DNA from: Actibacterium sp.
Lineage (GTDB): Bacteria > Pseudomonadota > Alphaproteobacteria > Rhodobacterales > Rhodobacteraceae
NCBI GenBank assembly: GCA_016278325.1
Contig: JADQCB010000001.1
Location: 113,777 to 177,776, forward strand
DNA: 64,000 bases
Reading direction: 5' to 3'
This document shows positions 1-8,176 of this stretch, in pieces. Both the position numbers and the translations under genes were made by a program. Under the pieces are notes generated by a model, which saw nothing but the letters and a program-made list of their open reading frames with translations, did no database searches and was not told where the DNA came from. How positions within the stretch are numbered: the stretch's first letter is position 1; each line of letters opens with the position of its first letter.

Positions 1-432
1 GGCCACCCTTTCGACGCGCGTGCGGCCGGTGCGAACATGCTGATCCGCGACGGCGCGGTTCTGGTGCGCAACGCCGCAGACGTGATCGAGGCGCTGCCCC
101 CCGCACACAGCCCGGAGCCGGCGCATTCGGATATGTTTCCGATCCGCCGCCCGGAACCGCAGCCCCGTCCTGCGCGCGGGCCCGAAACGGCGCGGCCGTC
201 GCGTTTTGCCAAGATCCCGGCCGGCCCGGAACGGCGGGCCCGGCGCGCCAGCGAAATCCCCGCGCTTCATGCCGAGATCCTGTCGCGGCTGGGCCCCTCG
301 CCCGTGGCCGAGGATCAGCTGATCCGCGATCTCGACCTGCCCGCGGGCCAGGTCACGCCCGAATTGCTGAACCTGGAGCTTGAGGGCCGCGTCACCCGCC
401 AGGCCGGCGGTCTTCTGTCGCGCGCCGACTGA
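1..432 (+). CDS. dprA: DNA processing protein DprA, 3' part
   Basis: The frame is open from base 1, so the gene is cut by the window edge and only its last 143 codons are present. The first residues, GHPFDARAAGANMLIRDGA, match the end of the DprA/Smf Rossmann domain, which loads RecA on incoming single-stranded DNA during transformation. A Pro/Arg-rich linker follows (about residues 40-90), then a small winged-helix-like C-terminal domain (ILSRLG...LIRDLDLPAGQVTPELLNLELEGRV), usual in alphaproteobacterial DprA. topA follows on the same strand, the common order in this class. The ATG at base 37 is internal and not the start. Confidence 0.9.
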   Translation, partial: GHPFDARAAGANMLIRDGAVLVRNAADVIEALPPAHSPEPAHSDMFPIRRPEPQPRPARGPETARPSRFAKIPAGPERRARRASEIPALHAEILSRLGPSPVAEDQLIRDLDLPAGQVTPELLNLELEGRVTRQAGGLLSRAD

Positions 433-541
433 GGCCACCGCGGCCCGGTCCCCTTTCACCTGTCTCCGACCAGGGCAGCCCCCCGCCGCCAATCGATTTT
501 TCCGCCCCGAAGGGGCGTTCGGCGCCGGCCGCGGGGACACA

Positions 542-571
542 TTGACATTCCCCCGCCGCCACCCACATTTT
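542..571 (+). promoter_or_regulatory. Putative sigma-70 type promoter of topA
   Basis: A perfect -35 hexamer TTGACA (542-547) is followed 18 bases later by CATTTT (566-571) as a weak -10. The implied transcript starts near 578, about 34 bases before the topA ATG. This is seen by eye only; the -10 matches the consensus at three of six positions. Confidence 0.45.
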
Positions 572-611
572 GCGCCGCCAGTGGCCCGTGCCACGAGTCG
601 AAAGGAATTTC

Positions 612-3125
612 ATGCCCGTTGTCGTCGTCGAGTCCCCCGCCAAAGCAAAGACAATCAACAAGTATCTGGGCGACGATTATACCGTTCTGGCCTCCTACGG
701 CCATGTCCGCGACCTGCCGCCAAAGGACGGCTCGGTCGATCCGGAGCATGGCTTCGACATGAAATGGGAGGTGGCCAGCGATTCCCGCAAACACGTCAAG
801 GCGATCGCCGACGCGCTGAAGGATGACAACGCGCTGATCCTCGCAACCGACCCCGACCGAGAGGGCGAGGCGATCAGCTGGCACCTGGAAGAGACGCTGC
901 GCAAGCGCAAGGCGCTCAAGAAGAACACGCCGGTGTCGCGCGTGGTGTTCAACGCGATCACCAGATCGGCCGTGACCGAGGCGATGAAGAACCCCCGTCA
1001 GATCGATGCGCCACTGGTCGAGGCCTATCTCGCCCGCCGGGCGCTCGACTATCTGGTGGGGTTCAACCTGTCGCCCGTGCTGTGGCGCAAGCTGCCCGGC
1101 GCCAAGTCGGCCGGCCGCGTGCAATCGGTCTGCCTGCGGCTGATCGTCGAGCGCGAAATGGAGATCGAGGCGTTCCGCCCCCGCGAATACTGGACCGTCA
1201 AGGCGCAGCTTTCGACCCCGCGCGGACAGGACTACGAGGCGCGGCTGACCGCCCTCGGCGGCAAGAAGCTGGACAAGTACGATCTGGAAAACGGGACCGC
1301 GGCCGAACTGGCCGTCCAGGCGATCCGGTCGCGCGATCTGACGGTGAAATCGGTCGAGGCAAAACCGGCCAACCGCAACCCGGCCGCCCCGTTCATGACC
1401 TCGACCCTGCAACAGGAGGCCAGCCGAAAGTTCGGCTTCGGCGCCCGCCAGACCATGTCGGCGGCGCAGCGTCTCTATGAGGCGGGGCACATCACCTATA
1501 TGCGGACCGACGGGATCGACATGGCCCCCGAGGCCGTGATGGCCGCACGCGATGCGATCAAAGGCCGCTATGGCGTCGATTACGTTCCCGATTCGCCGCG
1601 CATGTACAAGAACAAGGCCAAGAACGCGCAGGAAGCGCATGAATGTATCCGTCCCACCGACATGACGCGCGACGCCGCGGCGCTGCGGCTGACCGATGCC
1701 GATCAGCGCAAGCTGTATGACCTGATCTGGAAACGCACCCTGGCCAGCCAGATGGCCGCCGCGCGGATGGAACGCACCACCGTGGACGTGGCCAGCGCCG
1801 ACGACCAGGTCGAGCTGCGCGCCACCGGCCAGGTAGTGCTGTTCGACGGGTTCATGAAGGTCTACCAGGAAGGCCGCGACGACGTGGTCGTGGATGACGA
1901 CGACAAGCGCCTGCCACAGATCACCCAGGGCGAGGCCGCCAGGACCGAAAGCGTCACGCCCGAACAGCACTTCACCCAGCCGCCGCCGCGCTACACCGAG
2001 GCAACGCTGGTCAAGCGGATGGAAGAGCTGGGGATCGGGCGCCCCTCGACCTATGCCTCGATCGTCACGACGATCCAGGACCGGGGCTATGTCCGCAAGG
2101 AACAGAACCGCCTGCTGCCCGAAGACAAGGGGCGGCTGGTCACGGCCTTCCTGGAAAACTACTTCCGCAAATATGTCGGCTATGAGTTCACGGCCAACCT
2201 GGAAGACGAGCTTGACGATGTCTCGGCGGGTGAGCGCGACTATATAGATGTGCTCGACCGGTTCTGGCGCGATTTCTCGGCGGCGATTGCCGAAACCTCG
2301 GATCTGCGAATCACCGAAGTGCTGGAAAAGATCGACGAGGTTCTGGCCCCGCATCTCTATCCGCCGCGCGAAGACGGGAGTGATCCGCGGATCTGCCCGA
2401 AATGCGGCGCCGGACGGCTGAACCTCAAGACCGCACGCTCGGGCGGGGCGTTCATCGGCTGCTCGAACTATCCCGAATGCCGCTATACCCGGCCATTGTC
2501 GGCGCAGGCCGATGACGGCACGGCGGAGCTGGACGGCAAGGTGCTGGGCCATGACGGCACGGAGGAGATCACGCTGCGCATCGGCCGGTTCGGTCCCTAT
2601 GTCCAGAAGGGCGAGCCGACCGAGGACCAGCCCAAACCGCCGCGGGCCAGCTTGCCAAAGGGCTGGAGCCCCGAAGAGATCGACCTGGACAAGGCGATGT
2701 TGTTGCTCAGCCTGCCGCGCGAAGTGGGGCCGCATCCCGACGATGGCGAGATGATCGAGGCGGGTATCGGCCGCTATGGCCCCTATGTCCGGCACGGTCG
2801 TCTCTATGCCAATCTCAAGGAGGTGGACGATGTGTTCACCATCGGCATGAACCGCGCGGTCGAGGTGCTGGCGCAGAAGGCCGCCACGCGCGGCGGCGGG
2901 CGCGGCGCCGCGGCCAAGCCGATCAAGGAGTTGGGCGAGCATCCCGAAAGCGGCGGCGCGGTGAACGTGATGGACGGGCGCTATGGGCCTTACGTCAAAT
3001 GGGACAAGGTCAACGCGACCCTGCCCAAGGACACGAACCCGGATGACGTGACGATGGATCTGGCGGTGCAGCTGATCGCCGAAAAGGCGGCGAAGAAGGG
3101 CGGCAAGCGCAAGAAGAAGGCCTGA
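612..3125 (+). CDS. topA: DNA topoisomerase I
   Basis: Type IA topoisomerase that relaxes negative supercoils by single-strand passage; 837 residues. The N-terminus VVVVESPAKAKTINKYLG is the Toprim domain, with the acidic DPDREGEAISW motif near residue 85. The catalytic tyrosine lies in GHITYMRTDGID at about residue 296. One four-cysteine zinc ribbon (CPKC...GCSNYPEC) sits near residue 595, followed by three C-terminal repeats with the core GR[FY]GPYV and a Lys-rich tail, the alphaproteobacterial layout. I chose the ATG at 612 because AAAGGA lies just before it and the Toprim domain begins at once; an in-frame ATG at 570 would add 14 residues of no family similarity. It is downstream of dprA. 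Confidence 0.97.
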   Translation: MPVVVVESPAKAKTINKYLGDDYTVLASYGHVRDLPPKDGSVDPEHGFDMKWEVASDSRKHVKAIADALKDDNALILATDPDREGEAISWHLEETLRKRKALKKNTPVSRVVFNAITRSAVTEAMKNPRQIDAPLVEAYLARRALDYLVGFNLSPVLWRKLPGAKSAGRVQSVCLRLIVEREMEIEAFRPREYWTVKAQLSTPRGQDYEARLTALGGKKLDKYDLENGTAAELAVQAIRSRDLTVKSVEAKPANRNPAAPFMTSTLQQEASRKFGFGARQTMSAAQRLYEAGHITYMRTDGIDMAPEAVMAARDAIKGRYGVDYVPDSPRMYKNKAKNAQEAHECIRPTDMTRDAAALRLTDADQRKLYDLIWKRTLASQMAAARMERTTVDVASADDQVELRATGQVVLFDGFMKVYQEGRDDVVVDDDDKRLPQITQGEAARTESVTPEQHFTQPPPRYTEATLVKRMEELGIGRPSTYASIVTTIQDRGYVRKEQNRLLPEDKGRLVTAFLENYFRKYVGYEFTANLEDELDDVSAGERDYIDVLDRFWRDFSAAIAETSDLRITEVLEKIDEVLAPHLYPPREDGSDPRICPKCGAGRLNLKTARSGGAFIGCSNYPECRYTRPLSAQADDGTAELDGKVLGHDGTEEITLRIGRFGPYVQKGEPTEDQPKPPRASLPKGWSPEEIDLDKAMLLLSLPREVGPHPDDGEMIEAGIGRYGPYVRHGRLYANLKEVDDVFTIGMNRAVEVLAQKAATRGGGRGAAAKPIKELGEHPESGGAVNVMDGRYGPYVKWDKVNATLPKDTNPDDVTMDLAVQLIAEKAAKKGGKRKKKA

Positions 3126-3151
3126 GCATCACGCCGCATCGCGGCAATCCG

Positions 3152-3180
3152 TTGACTCGGCGCAGGCCAGACGCCAGAAC
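3152..3180 (+). promoter_or_regulatory. Putative promoter of scoAB
   Basis: TTGACT (3152-3157) and CAGAAC (3175-3180) are separated by 17 bases. The -35 is good and the -10 is weak (three of six). The implied start falls within or just before the palindrome at 3184-3201. Confidence 0.35.
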
Positions 3181-3183
3181 ATG

Positions 3184-3201
3184 CCCCAATCTGAATTGGG
3201 G
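3184..3201. promoter_or_regulatory. Perfect 7-bp inverted repeat in front of scoA
   Basis: CCCCAAT-CTGA-ATTGGGG: two perfect 7-base arms around a 4-base loop. The right arm runs straight into GAGAG, the likely ribosome binding site of scoA, whose ATG is at 3210. It could be an operator or an RNA hairpin that partly hides the ribosome binding site. Confidence 0.5.
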
Positions 3202-3209
3202 AGAGATCC

Positions 3210-3908
3210 ATGAAAAAGCTGTATGGCAGCGCGGCAGAGGCCCTGGACGGGCTTTTGTTTGACGGCATGACCATCGCCGCGGGCGGGTTCGGCCTGTGCG
3301 GCATTCCCGAGCTTCTGATCGCGGCGATTCGCGAGGCCGGCACCAGCGACATCACCATCGCCTCGAACAATTGCGGCGTTGACGAGTTCGGTCTGGGCAT
3401 CCTGCTGGAAAGCCGCCAGATCCGGAAGATGATGTCATCCTATGTGGGCGAGAATGCCGAATTCATGCGCCAGTACCTGTCGGGCGAGCTGGAACTGGAA
3501 TTCAACCCGCAGGGCACCCTGGCCGAGCGGATGCGCGCCGGCGGCGCGGGCATCCCGGGCTTCTACACGAAAACCGGCGTCGGCACCCAGATCGCCGAGG
3601 GCAAGGAACATAAGGAGTTCGACGGCGAGACCTATATCCTGGAACGCGGCATCGTGGCGGATATTTCCATCGTCAAGGCGTGGAAGGCCGATGAAACCGG
3701 CAATCTGGTGTTCCGCAAGACCGCGCGCAACTTCAACCCGCCGGCGGCCAAATGCGGCAAGGTCTGCATCGTCGAGGTCGAGGAAATCGTGCCCACCGGA
3801 AGCCTGGATCCCGACTGCATCCATCTGCCCGGTATCTATGTGCATCGCCTGATCCAGGGCGAACACGAGAAACGCATCGAAAAGCGCACCACGCGCCCGG
3901 CAGCTTGA
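3210..3908 (+). CDS. scoA: 3-oxoacid CoA-transferase subunit A (succinyl-CoA:3-ketoacid type)
   Basis: Family I CoA-transferase alpha subunit, 232 residues, the normal length. With ScoB it moves CoA from succinyl-CoA to acetoacetate, feeding ketone bodies or polyhydroxybutyrate breakdown products into acetyl-CoA. Family signatures visible are [20 protein letters not shown] at the N-terminus, [13 protein letters not shown] and [21 protein letters not shown]. The gene is followed after 14 bases by scoB, so the two form an operon. Substrate assignment among family I transferases is by overall resemblance to the succinyl-CoA:acetoacetate type; an acetate-CoA transferase is less likely. Confidence 0.92.
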   Translation: MKKLYGSAAEALDGLLFDGMTIAAGGFGLCGIPELLIAAIREAGTSDITIASNNCGVDEFGLGILLESRQIRKMMSSYVGENAEFMRQYLSGELELEFNPQGTLAERMRAGGAGIPGFYTKTGVGTQIAEGKEHKEFDGETYILERGIVADISIVKAWKADETGNLVFRKTARNFNPPAAKCGKVCIVEVEEIVPTGSLDPDCIHLPGIYVHRLIQGEHEKRIEKRTTRPAA

Positions 3909-3922
3909 AGGAGGTCACGACC

Positions 3923-4552
3923 ATGGCATGGGACCGCAACCAGATGGCCGCGCGCGCGGCACGGGAACTCGAAGACGGGATGTATGTGAACCTCGGGATC
4001 GGGATCCCGACACTGGTGGCCAATTACATCCCCGAGGGCGTGCATGTGACGCTTCAGTCGGAAAACGGGATGCTGGGCATCGGCCCCTTCCCGATCGAGG
4101 GAGAGGAAGACCCCGACCTGATCAATGCCGGCAAGCAAACGATCACCGAACTGCCGCACTCGGCCTATTTCGACAGCGCCGAAAGCTTCGCGATGATCCG
4201 CGGCGGCAAGATCGCCATGGCGATCCTGGGCGCGATGGAAGTGGCCGAGAACGGCGATCTTGCGAACTGGATGATCCCGGGCAAGCTGGTCAAGGGCATG
4301 GGCGGCGCGATGGACCTCGTGGCCGGGGTCAAGCGCGTCGTCGTGGTGATGGACCACACCAACAAGCATGGTGACAGCAAGTTGCTGAAGGCATGCACCC
4401 TTCCGCTGACAGGCACCGGGGTCGTGAACCGGATCATCACCAATCTGGGCGTGCTGGATGTGGTCGAGGGCGGGCTGAAGATCGTCGAATGCGCCGAGGG
4501 CGTCACCGAGGACGAGATCCGCGCGGCGACCGAGGCGCGGGTTGTCAACTGA
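3923..4552 (+). CDS. scoB: 3-oxoacid CoA-transferase subunit B
   Basis: Beta subunit, 209 residues, which carries the catalytic glutamate of family I CoA-transferases in the motif SENGMLGIG (near residue 45). Glycine-rich [15 protein letters not shown] precedes it. The ATG at 3923 follows AAGGAGG (3908-3914), an excellent ribosome binding site, and gives the usual start [13 protein letters not shown]. The reading frame stays open upstream inside scoA but has no family similarity there. A strong intrinsic terminator lies just after the stop, ending the scoAB operon. Confidence 0.93.
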   Translation: MAWDRNQMAARAARELEDGMYVNLGIGIPTLVANYIPEGVHVTLQSENGMLGIGPFPIEGEEDPDLINAGKQTITELPHSAYFDSAESFAMIRGGKIAMAILGAMEVAENGDLANWMIPGKLVKGMGGAMDLVAGVKRVVVVMDHTNKHGDSKLLKACTLPLTGTGVVNRIITNLGVLDVVEGGLKIVECAEGVTEDEIRAATEARVVN

Positions 4553-4574
4553 TCGCGGCGGTTGCCACGAAACA

Positions 4575-4606
4575 GAACGGGGGCCTTGCGGCCCCCGTTC
4601 TTGTTT
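4575..4606 (+). terminator. Rho-independent terminator of scoAB
   Basis: Perfect 11-bp stem GAACGGGGGCC / GGCCCCCGTTC (4575-4585 and 4590-4600), TTGC loop, then TTGTTT. It lies 22 bases after the scoB stop codon. Confidence 0.85.
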
Positions 4607-4630
4607 GCAGTCCGGGATCGGCGTCGGCGA

Positions 4631-5008
4631 TCAGGTGTCGCTCTCGATCGCGAGGCGTTCGAAAATCGCCTGCGCACGGGCGTTGACCGCCGTTCCGGAG
4701 ATCAGCGTGCCGGCGTTATCGGCCAGCGCGCGGGTGGCGCCGTTATCGCTGGAGCGGGCGAGACCGGCGAAGATTTCCCGCGCCTGCGGGCTCACGGTGC
4801 CGCGCGTCGACAGGGTTGCGGGGCTGGCGGCGCGGGTGTCCTGCGTCAGGCTGAAGGCCCGGTCATTGCCGTTATCGGCGCGCTGGGCCTGGGCGGCGAA
4901 AACTTCCAGCGCGGTCTGGTTGACCACACCGGGGGCGTTGTATTGCTGCGCCACGGCAGGAACGGTGGCGCCAAGGATCAGGGCGGTGCTAAGGATCAGG
5001 TTTTTCAT
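4631..5008 (-). CDS. Secreted protein of unknown function with three internal repeats
   Basis: A 125-residue protein I do not recognise. It starts MKNLILSTALILGATVPAVAQ, a clear Sec signal peptide with an AVA-Q cleavage site, so the mature protein is periplasmic or released. The mature part contains about three copies of a 40-residue unit with the core [AL]xx[VI]FAxxAxxxDNGxxRA: LEVFAAQAQRADNGNDRA, REIFAGLARSSDNGATRA and a shortened QAIFERLAIESDT at the C-terminus. The start at 5008 follows AAGGAGAGACGAG, a strong ribosome binding site; the longer frame to 5056 lacks one. It is convergent with scoAB. It could be an export relative of small roseobacter repeat proteins; the function is unknown. 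Confidence 0.8.
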   Translation of the reverse strand: MKNLILSTALILGATVPAVAQQYNAPGVVNQTALEVFAAQAQRADNGNDRAFSLTQDTRAASPATLSTRGTVSPQAREIFAGLARSSDNGATRALADNAGTLISGTAVNARAQAIFERLAIESDT

Positions 5009-5122
5009 CTCGTCTCTCCTTTTGATGCGTTCGGCGGCTGTCTGTGTCGCCGTCATGATTCAAAGGTGGGGCAGGCAGCGACCTGAATCAATGAACATAA
5101 ATGTGCCGAAATTTACCCGGTA

Positions 5123-5140
5123 GTGTGTTTTCGCACACAC
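5123..5140 (-). terminator. Short hairpin downstream of the transglycosylase gene
   Basis: On the minus strand GTGTGT-GCGAAA-ACACAC forms a 6-bp stem 38 bases after the stop of the gene at 5178. No U-run follows directly, so this is a weak terminator candidate. Confidence 0.35.
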
Positions 5141-5177
5141 AAGTTCCGATCAGATTCCCGTGACGGGCTATTGTCGT

Positions 5178-5993
5178 TCAGCCCGCGGCACCCGTGCGGA
5201 AAACGCAGCCGTCGCTGACCAGTTCGGGCGGCGTGACGCACAGCCCGCGCGCCACGCGCCAGGCCGCCAGCACCCGGGGCACATAATCGCGGGTCTCGGC
5301 GAAGGGCGGCACGCCGGCGTTGTCGCGCACCGCCCCCGCGCCCGCGTTATAGGCGGCCAGAACCAGCACCGGGTCGCGGTCGAACCGGTCCATGAGCCAG
5401 TCGAGGAAGGCGACGCCGCCGCGAATGTTCTGCGCCGGATCGGTCGGATCGCTCACCCCGAAACGCGCGGCCGTGTCCGGCATCAGCTGCATCAGCCCGA
5501 CCGCCCCCTTCGGACTGACCGCGGCGGGCCGCCCGCCGCTTTCGACGCTCATCACCGCCAGAACCAGGGCGGGGGAAACCTGCGTGCCGATCGTCGCGCC
5601 GAGGATTTCGCGACCATGCCGCGCGGCCAGGTCCTGCATGATCTGAAGACGCGGCGCTGCCACGCCGGCGCCCCCCGGCCCCTGCCCGAGCGCCGCCACG
5701 GCAGAACCAAGCCGGCCGGCGCCGCTGTCAGCCAGCGCCGGCGAAACGGCCTGCCAATACCAGGCGTAATCGCCCGCGCCCGCGCCCGGGGCGGGATCGG
5801 CGCCGGTTCCGGACGGCTTCGGCGGTGGCGACGGCGCGGGTGCGATCTGCACCGTGATCCGCCGGTCGGTTCCGGGGCCTGGCGGTTTCACCGTGCGAAA
5901 TGTGAAATCGGGGTAAGGTGCGGGCGATTGCGCCGCCGCGGCGAGCGCAAATAGCCCCGCGGCCAACAGCACGGATGGTCCGATCGGTTTCAT
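5178..5993 (-). CDS. Lytic transglycosylase, SLT domain
   Basis: A 271-residue exported murein hydrolase. It has a signal peptide (residues 1-21, ending ALAAAAQS) and a Pro/Gly-rich linker to about residue 75. The C-terminal half is an SLT/goose-lysozyme-type domain: the catalytic glutamate is in SVESGGRP, followed by GAVGLMQLMPDTAARFGV and LAAYNAGAGAV, all hallmarks of the Slt family. It cleaves the MurNAc-GlcNAc bond to give 1,6-anhydro ends. A Tad-system pilin lies divergently upstream, so a role in opening the wall for the pilus is possible but not shown. Confidence 0.9.
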   Translation of the reverse strand: MKPIGPSVLLAAGLFALAAAAQSPAPYPDFTFRTVKPPGPGTDRRITVQIAPAPSPPPKPSGTGADPAPGAGAGDYAWYWQAVSPALADSGAGRLGSAVAALGQGPGGAGVAAPRLQIMQDLAARHGREILGATIGTQVSPALVLAVMSVESGGRPAAVSPKGAVGLMQLMPDTAARFGVSDPTDPAQNIRGGVAFLDWLMDRFDRDPVLVLAAYNAGAGAVRDNAGVPPFAETRDYVPRVLAAWRVARGLCVTPPELVSDGCVFRTGAAG

Positions 5994-6355
5994 CAGGCGG
6001 GTCCTGCTCTGCCCCTGTTATTGCAACGAGTGTCGCAAAAAACCCGGTCGCAAGCCAATGGAATCCCCGAATCCCCCACCGTCGATGACCGCGAAAAGCC
6101 CTGGAACACGGGCGGGCGTAAAGAAATCATTACCGAATTTGAGATTTTTTCCTGTTTGTTTTTAGTGTCTTACGACCATTTTCCGGCTTTTCTTAACACT
6201 CTCCAAAATTGTCCCAAGGGGGTCAAACTCTTGCCCCAATCAAAGGGCTTATTTCACCCATGCCGAAACGGTAATCGGTCCAGCAGATGGCCGGTCCGAT
6301 ACGATCCGCAGAGGCACCACGAAGCGAGCAACGATCTTAAAGAGGGATCACCACA
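5994..6355. other. Intergenic region before the tad locus, without a gene
   Basis: 362 bases between the divergent transglycosylase and first pilin genes. The central part (about 6118-6250) is clearly AT-richer than anything around it, with several T-runs. No convincing small reading frame. It should hold the promoter of the highly expressed flp gene and of the transglycosylase gene, but I cannot pick hexamers with confidence. AGAGGG before the ATG at 6356 is the flp ribosome binding site. Confidence 0.5.
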
Positions 6356-6571
6356 ATGAAACTTTTCGACACCATCAAGACTTTCGCGGCCGACGAATCC
6401 GGCGCCGTGACCGTTGACTGGGTTGTGCTGACGGCGGCTGTCGTCGGCCTGGGCTTCGCGGTCCTGACTGCGGCCAGCGGCGGCATGAAGACCCTGGCCA
6501 GCAACATCTCGACCGAAGTCAGCGGCATCACGGTCGATTCCGGCCAGACCACGACGACCACGACAAACTGA
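6356..6571 (+). CDS. flp: Flp/Fap-type pilin 1
   Basis: Major subunit candidate of the Tad (type IVb) pilus; 71 residues. A short leader ends in DESG, and the predicted cleavage by the prepilin peptidase leaves a mature N-terminus AVTVDWVVLTAAVVGLGFAVL, a hydrophobic assembly helix. The residues corresponding to the usual Glu5-Tyr6 are Asp5-Trp6. The C-terminus is Thr-rich (TTTTTTN). It is first in the tad locus and is followed by its own terminator, which fits much higher expression than the assembly genes. Confidence 0.9.
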   Translation: MKLFDTIKTFAADESGAVTVDWVVLTAAVVGLGFAVLTAASGGMKTLASNISTEVSGITVDSGQTTTTTTN

Positions 6572-6598
6572 TTTTCGACTCATGCTGTCGCGGAATTC

Positions 6599-6633
6599 GG
6601 CCGCGCCTTTCCAGGCGCGGCCGTTCTTTCTTT
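6599..6633 (+). terminator. Terminator between the two pilin genes
   Basis: Perfect 9-bp stem GGCCGCGCC / GGCGCGGCC (6599-6607 and 6614-6622) with a TTTCCA loop, followed by GTTCTTTCTTT. It lies 28 bases after the first pilin stop. Confidence 0.8.
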
Positions 6634-6770
6634 CCCGATCCCCCTCAAAACCGGGAAAATGCCGGAACATCGCCATTCCGTCGCCGCTTTTCCCGGCAAA
6701 CTGGGACTCGGGTGGCGGCATGACCCAGAACCCTGTGCGCCAGAAACCGCGCGCAGCCGAGGAGAGAGAA

Positions 6771-6959
6771 ATGAAAATGGCGTTCAAGGAATTCCTTGCG
6801 GACGAATCCGGCGCCGTCACCGTCGACTGGGTGGTTCTTACCGCCGCCGTGGTCGGCCTCGGATTCAGCATCATCCTGGTCTTCGCGGACGGAAACAAGA
6901 CCGTGGCTGACAATATCAGCAGCACGGTTGCGAACGTCCCGGTCGAGACCAACCAATGA
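6771..6959 (+). CDS. Flp/Fap-type pilin 2
   Basis: A second pilin, 62 residues. The leader and assembly helix (FLADESG then AVTVDWVVLTAAVVGLGFSII) are nearly identical to pilin 1, but the C-terminal part differs (ADGNKTVADNISSTVANVPVETNQ) and lacks the poly-Thr tail. The ATG at 6771 is preceded by GAGGAGAGAGA; the upstream extension of the frame to 6582 overlaps the terminator hairpin and is not coding. It carries the same Asp5-Trp6 variant. It may be a minor or alternative pilin. Confidence 0.88.
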   Translation: MKMAFKEFLADESGAVTVDWVVLTAAVVGLGFSIILVFADGNKTVADNISSTVANVPVETNQ

Positions 6960-7133
6960 CCCGGTATAAACCCGGCTGCAAACCCGTGTTGCGTGGCTTG
7001 CAAGCAAATCCCGGTTTTGGCCATCGCCCGGCCAAGTTTGCGCCGCAATCTTCCGACAGTTTGCGCTGAGCTGGAAAGCCGGTTCTCGCGGCCGCCAGGG
7101 CTGACCGGGCCGCGGTAAAGGAAAGGAAATGTC

Positions 7134-7988
7134 ATGCGTTTGCTATTCGGGGTCGTCCTTGTCGTTGGCCTGGCGCTTGCCGGCTTCGCCGTCTACATGG
7201 CGCAAAGCTATATATCGCAATACCAGACCGCCCTGGCGCAAGAGCGTGCCGCGCAGGCCAAGCAGATCAAGCTGACCGAGATCTATATCGCCGCCCGGCC
7301 GCTGAAATACGGCGAGCCGCTGAAGAAAGAGGATGCGATCAAGGTCAAATGGCCCGCCGAGGCCGTGCCCGAAGGCGCCTTCAAATCGCAGGAAGAGCTT
7401 TTTGCCGCAGGCAGCGACCAGGTGCGCACCGTGCTGCGCGCCATGGAAAAGCACGAGCCCCTGCTGGCGGTGAAGCTGACCAAACCCGGCGAGGAAGCCG
7501 GCATCACCTCGCGCCTGTCCGACGGAATGCGCGCCTTCGCGATCAATGTCGATGTCAGCTCGGGGGTGTCGGGCTTTCTGCGGCCGGGCGACCGGGTCGA
7601 CGTCTATTGGACGGGCACGGTGCAATCGGGTGGCGACGAGCGGCGGATTACCAAGCTTATCCAGGCCGGCATGCACCTGATCGCCGTCGACCAGACCGCC
7701 GACAAGGATCGCTATAACCCGATCATCGCCCGCACCGTCACCGTCGAGGCGACGCCGCAGCAGGTCGCCTCTCTGGCGCAGGCGCAATCCAGCGGGAAAC
7801 TGGCCTTGTCGCTTGTCGGCGCGCTTGACCAGACCCAGGCGACCGCGGTCCAGGTGGACCAGGCGGAAATGCTGGGCCTGGTCGAAAAGGCACCGGTCGC
7901 GGCCGCGCCCGAACCCGAGCCCGCCTGCACGATCCGCACCCGCCGCGGCTCGGAACTGGTGATCAAGGAAATTCCCTGCACCAACTGA
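7134..7988 (+). CDS. cpaB: Flp pilus assembly protein CpaB (RcpC)
   Basis: 284 residues. One N-terminal membrane segment (residues 1-22) anchors it; the periplasmic part contains an SAF domain (IYIAARPLKYGEPLKKEDA) and the RcpC/CpaB segment FLRPGDRVDVYWTG. Two Cys residues near the C-terminus (ACTIRTRRGSELVIKEIPC) could form a disulfide. CpaB works with the secretin at the outer membrane. AAGGAAA precedes the ATG. It is separated from cpaC by a 188-base gap containing a hairpin. Confidence 0.92.
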   Translation: MRLLFGVVLVVGLALAGFAVYMAQSYISQYQTALAQERAAQAKQIKLTEIYIAARPLKYGEPLKKEDAIKVKWPAEAVPEGAFKSQEELFAAGSDQVRTVLRAMEKHEPLLAVKLTKPGEEAGITSRLSDGMRAFAINVDVSSGVSGFLRPGDRVDVYWTGTVQSGGDERRITKLIQAGMHLIAVDQTADKDRYNPIIARTVTVEATPQQVASLAQAQSSGKLALSLVGALDQTQATAVQVDQAEMLGLVEKAPVAAAPEPEPACTIRTRRGSELVIKEIPCTN

Positions 7989-8007
7989 AAAACCCTTCCA
8001 CACCAGC

Positions 8008-8043
8008 GGCATGGCGCGGCCCGGGACGATCCCGCGCCGTGCC
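8008..8043 (+). terminator. Strong hairpin between cpaB and cpaC
   Basis: 12-bp stem GGCATGGCGCGG / CCGCGCCGTGCC with one G-U pair, 12-base loop. No good U-run follows (TGTTGCC), so it may be a partial terminator or an mRNA-stabilising stem. Confidence 0.4.
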
Positions 8044-8089
8044 TGTTGCCACTTATCCACATAAACCATCGCGAATAAACGACTGATTC

Positions 8090-8118
8090 TTGCAATAAAT
8101 CCCCGTTTGGCCCATGCT
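8090..8118 (+). promoter_or_regulatory. Possible internal promoter for cpaC
   Basis: TTGCAA (8090-8095), 17-base spacer, CATGCT (8113-8118), about 60 bases before the cpaC start. Weak by-eye match; supported mainly by the preceding hairpin and the long gap. Confidence 0.3.
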
Positions 8119-8176
8119 GTGCTTCAATTGGGCAAAAAAGACCCTTCCCGTGACGTGATCGGAGAGGCAGGATCAC

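Noticed and set aside
456..2942. An 828-codon open frame on the minus strand opposite topA
   Set aside because: It is an antisense frame kept open by high GC codon bias; the plus strand has a complete topoisomerase with all motifs, and the antisense product shows no domain.
5994..6355. A plus-strand 112-codon frame in the AT-rich gap (6021-6359)
   Set aside because: No ribosome binding site, atypical composition, and it overlaps the flp ribosome binding site; more likely a promoter region.
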